The notes below the pieces were generated by a model that saw nothing but the letters and a program-made list of their open reading frames with translations, had not been told where the DNA came from and did not search any database. Shown piece after piece: positions 64,000-64,000 of a stretch of 64,000 nucleotides of DNA. Source of the stretch: Parerythrobacter lacustris (GTDB lineage Bacteria > Pseudomonadota > Alphaproteobacteria > Sphingomonadales > Sphingomonadaceae); contig NZ_JANKHH010000005.1 in NCBI RefSeq assembly GCF_024626475.1, positions 62,001-126,000 of the forward strand. The letters are read 5' to 3'. Position numbers and translations under genes: made by a program. Within the stretch, counting starts at the first letter, position 1, and each line of letters starts with the position of its first letter.

Positions 64000-64000
64000 T

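Overview
The window looks like a chromosomal segment of a sphingomonad alphaproteobacterium, most likely of the Erythrobacteraceae. Supporting signs are high GC, the cell-cycle regulator CtrA with GANTC and TTAA-type sites, the lptB-rpoN order, DUF4167, a single-cysteine DksA, a bacterial Cdc48-type ATPase, and translations that match sphingomonad housekeeping genes. No rRNA, tRNA, phage, insertion sequence or CRISPR array was seen. Nearly all the sequence is coding.

Layout. 1-4319: an exported DUF305/LVIVD protein cut by the left edge, a small secreted protein and a MATE exporter. 4354-6563: groES-groEL under a CIRCE operator. 6642-13867: an arsenic/glycosyl cluster consisting of a sulfotransferase-like protein, the two glycosyltransferases of the arsenosugar type (TIGR04282/TIGR04283 families), an SDR, an ArsM arsenite methyltransferase, a disulfide reductase and a radical SAM enzyme. 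14100-17386: an unknown low-GC gene, mtnP, a beta-lactamase-like hydrolase and two acidic lipoproteins. 17662-21936: polA, rluE, rlmJ. 22068-26192: a small repeat protein, an MscS channel and Cdc48. 26641-30809: a CoA-transferase pair split by a HAD lipoprotein, a CaiB-type transferase and a GbsR/MarR regulator. 30806-38069 (minus): hisS, prfA, prmC, DUF4167, lnt, metK. 38399-43272: ppa, pmbA, lptB, rpoN. 43445-53884: ctrA, a membrane-tethered LuxR-like protein, an SLC13 permease, trmB, an M50 protease, maeB, mutS. 53895-56511 (minus): 3-hydroxyacyl-CoA dehydrogenase, cobalamin adenosyltransferase, a twin-TM protein, gluQ. 56646-64000: an HNH protein, entericidin, kynU, kynA, DUF4112, a peptide-binding lipoprotein, PilZ, dksA, a Sel1 protein and a GNAT-like gene cut by the right edge.

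Most notable. (1) The 6.6-13.9 kb cluster has ArsM and both arsenosugar-type glycosyltransferases but no recognisable ArsS; a different radical SAM enzyme and a sulfotransferase-like protein are present instead, so it may make a different organoarsenical. (2) Three loci carry long inverted repeats built from tandem octamers that all fit CRCNRAGR while differing in flavour. (3) Four REP-like paired hairpins are scattered between genes, one of them between groES and groEL. (4) A short small-RNA candidate lies at 26315-26379. (5) A polA 3'-end fragment is duplicated about 1.5 kb downstream, and hisS looks chimeric by base composition.
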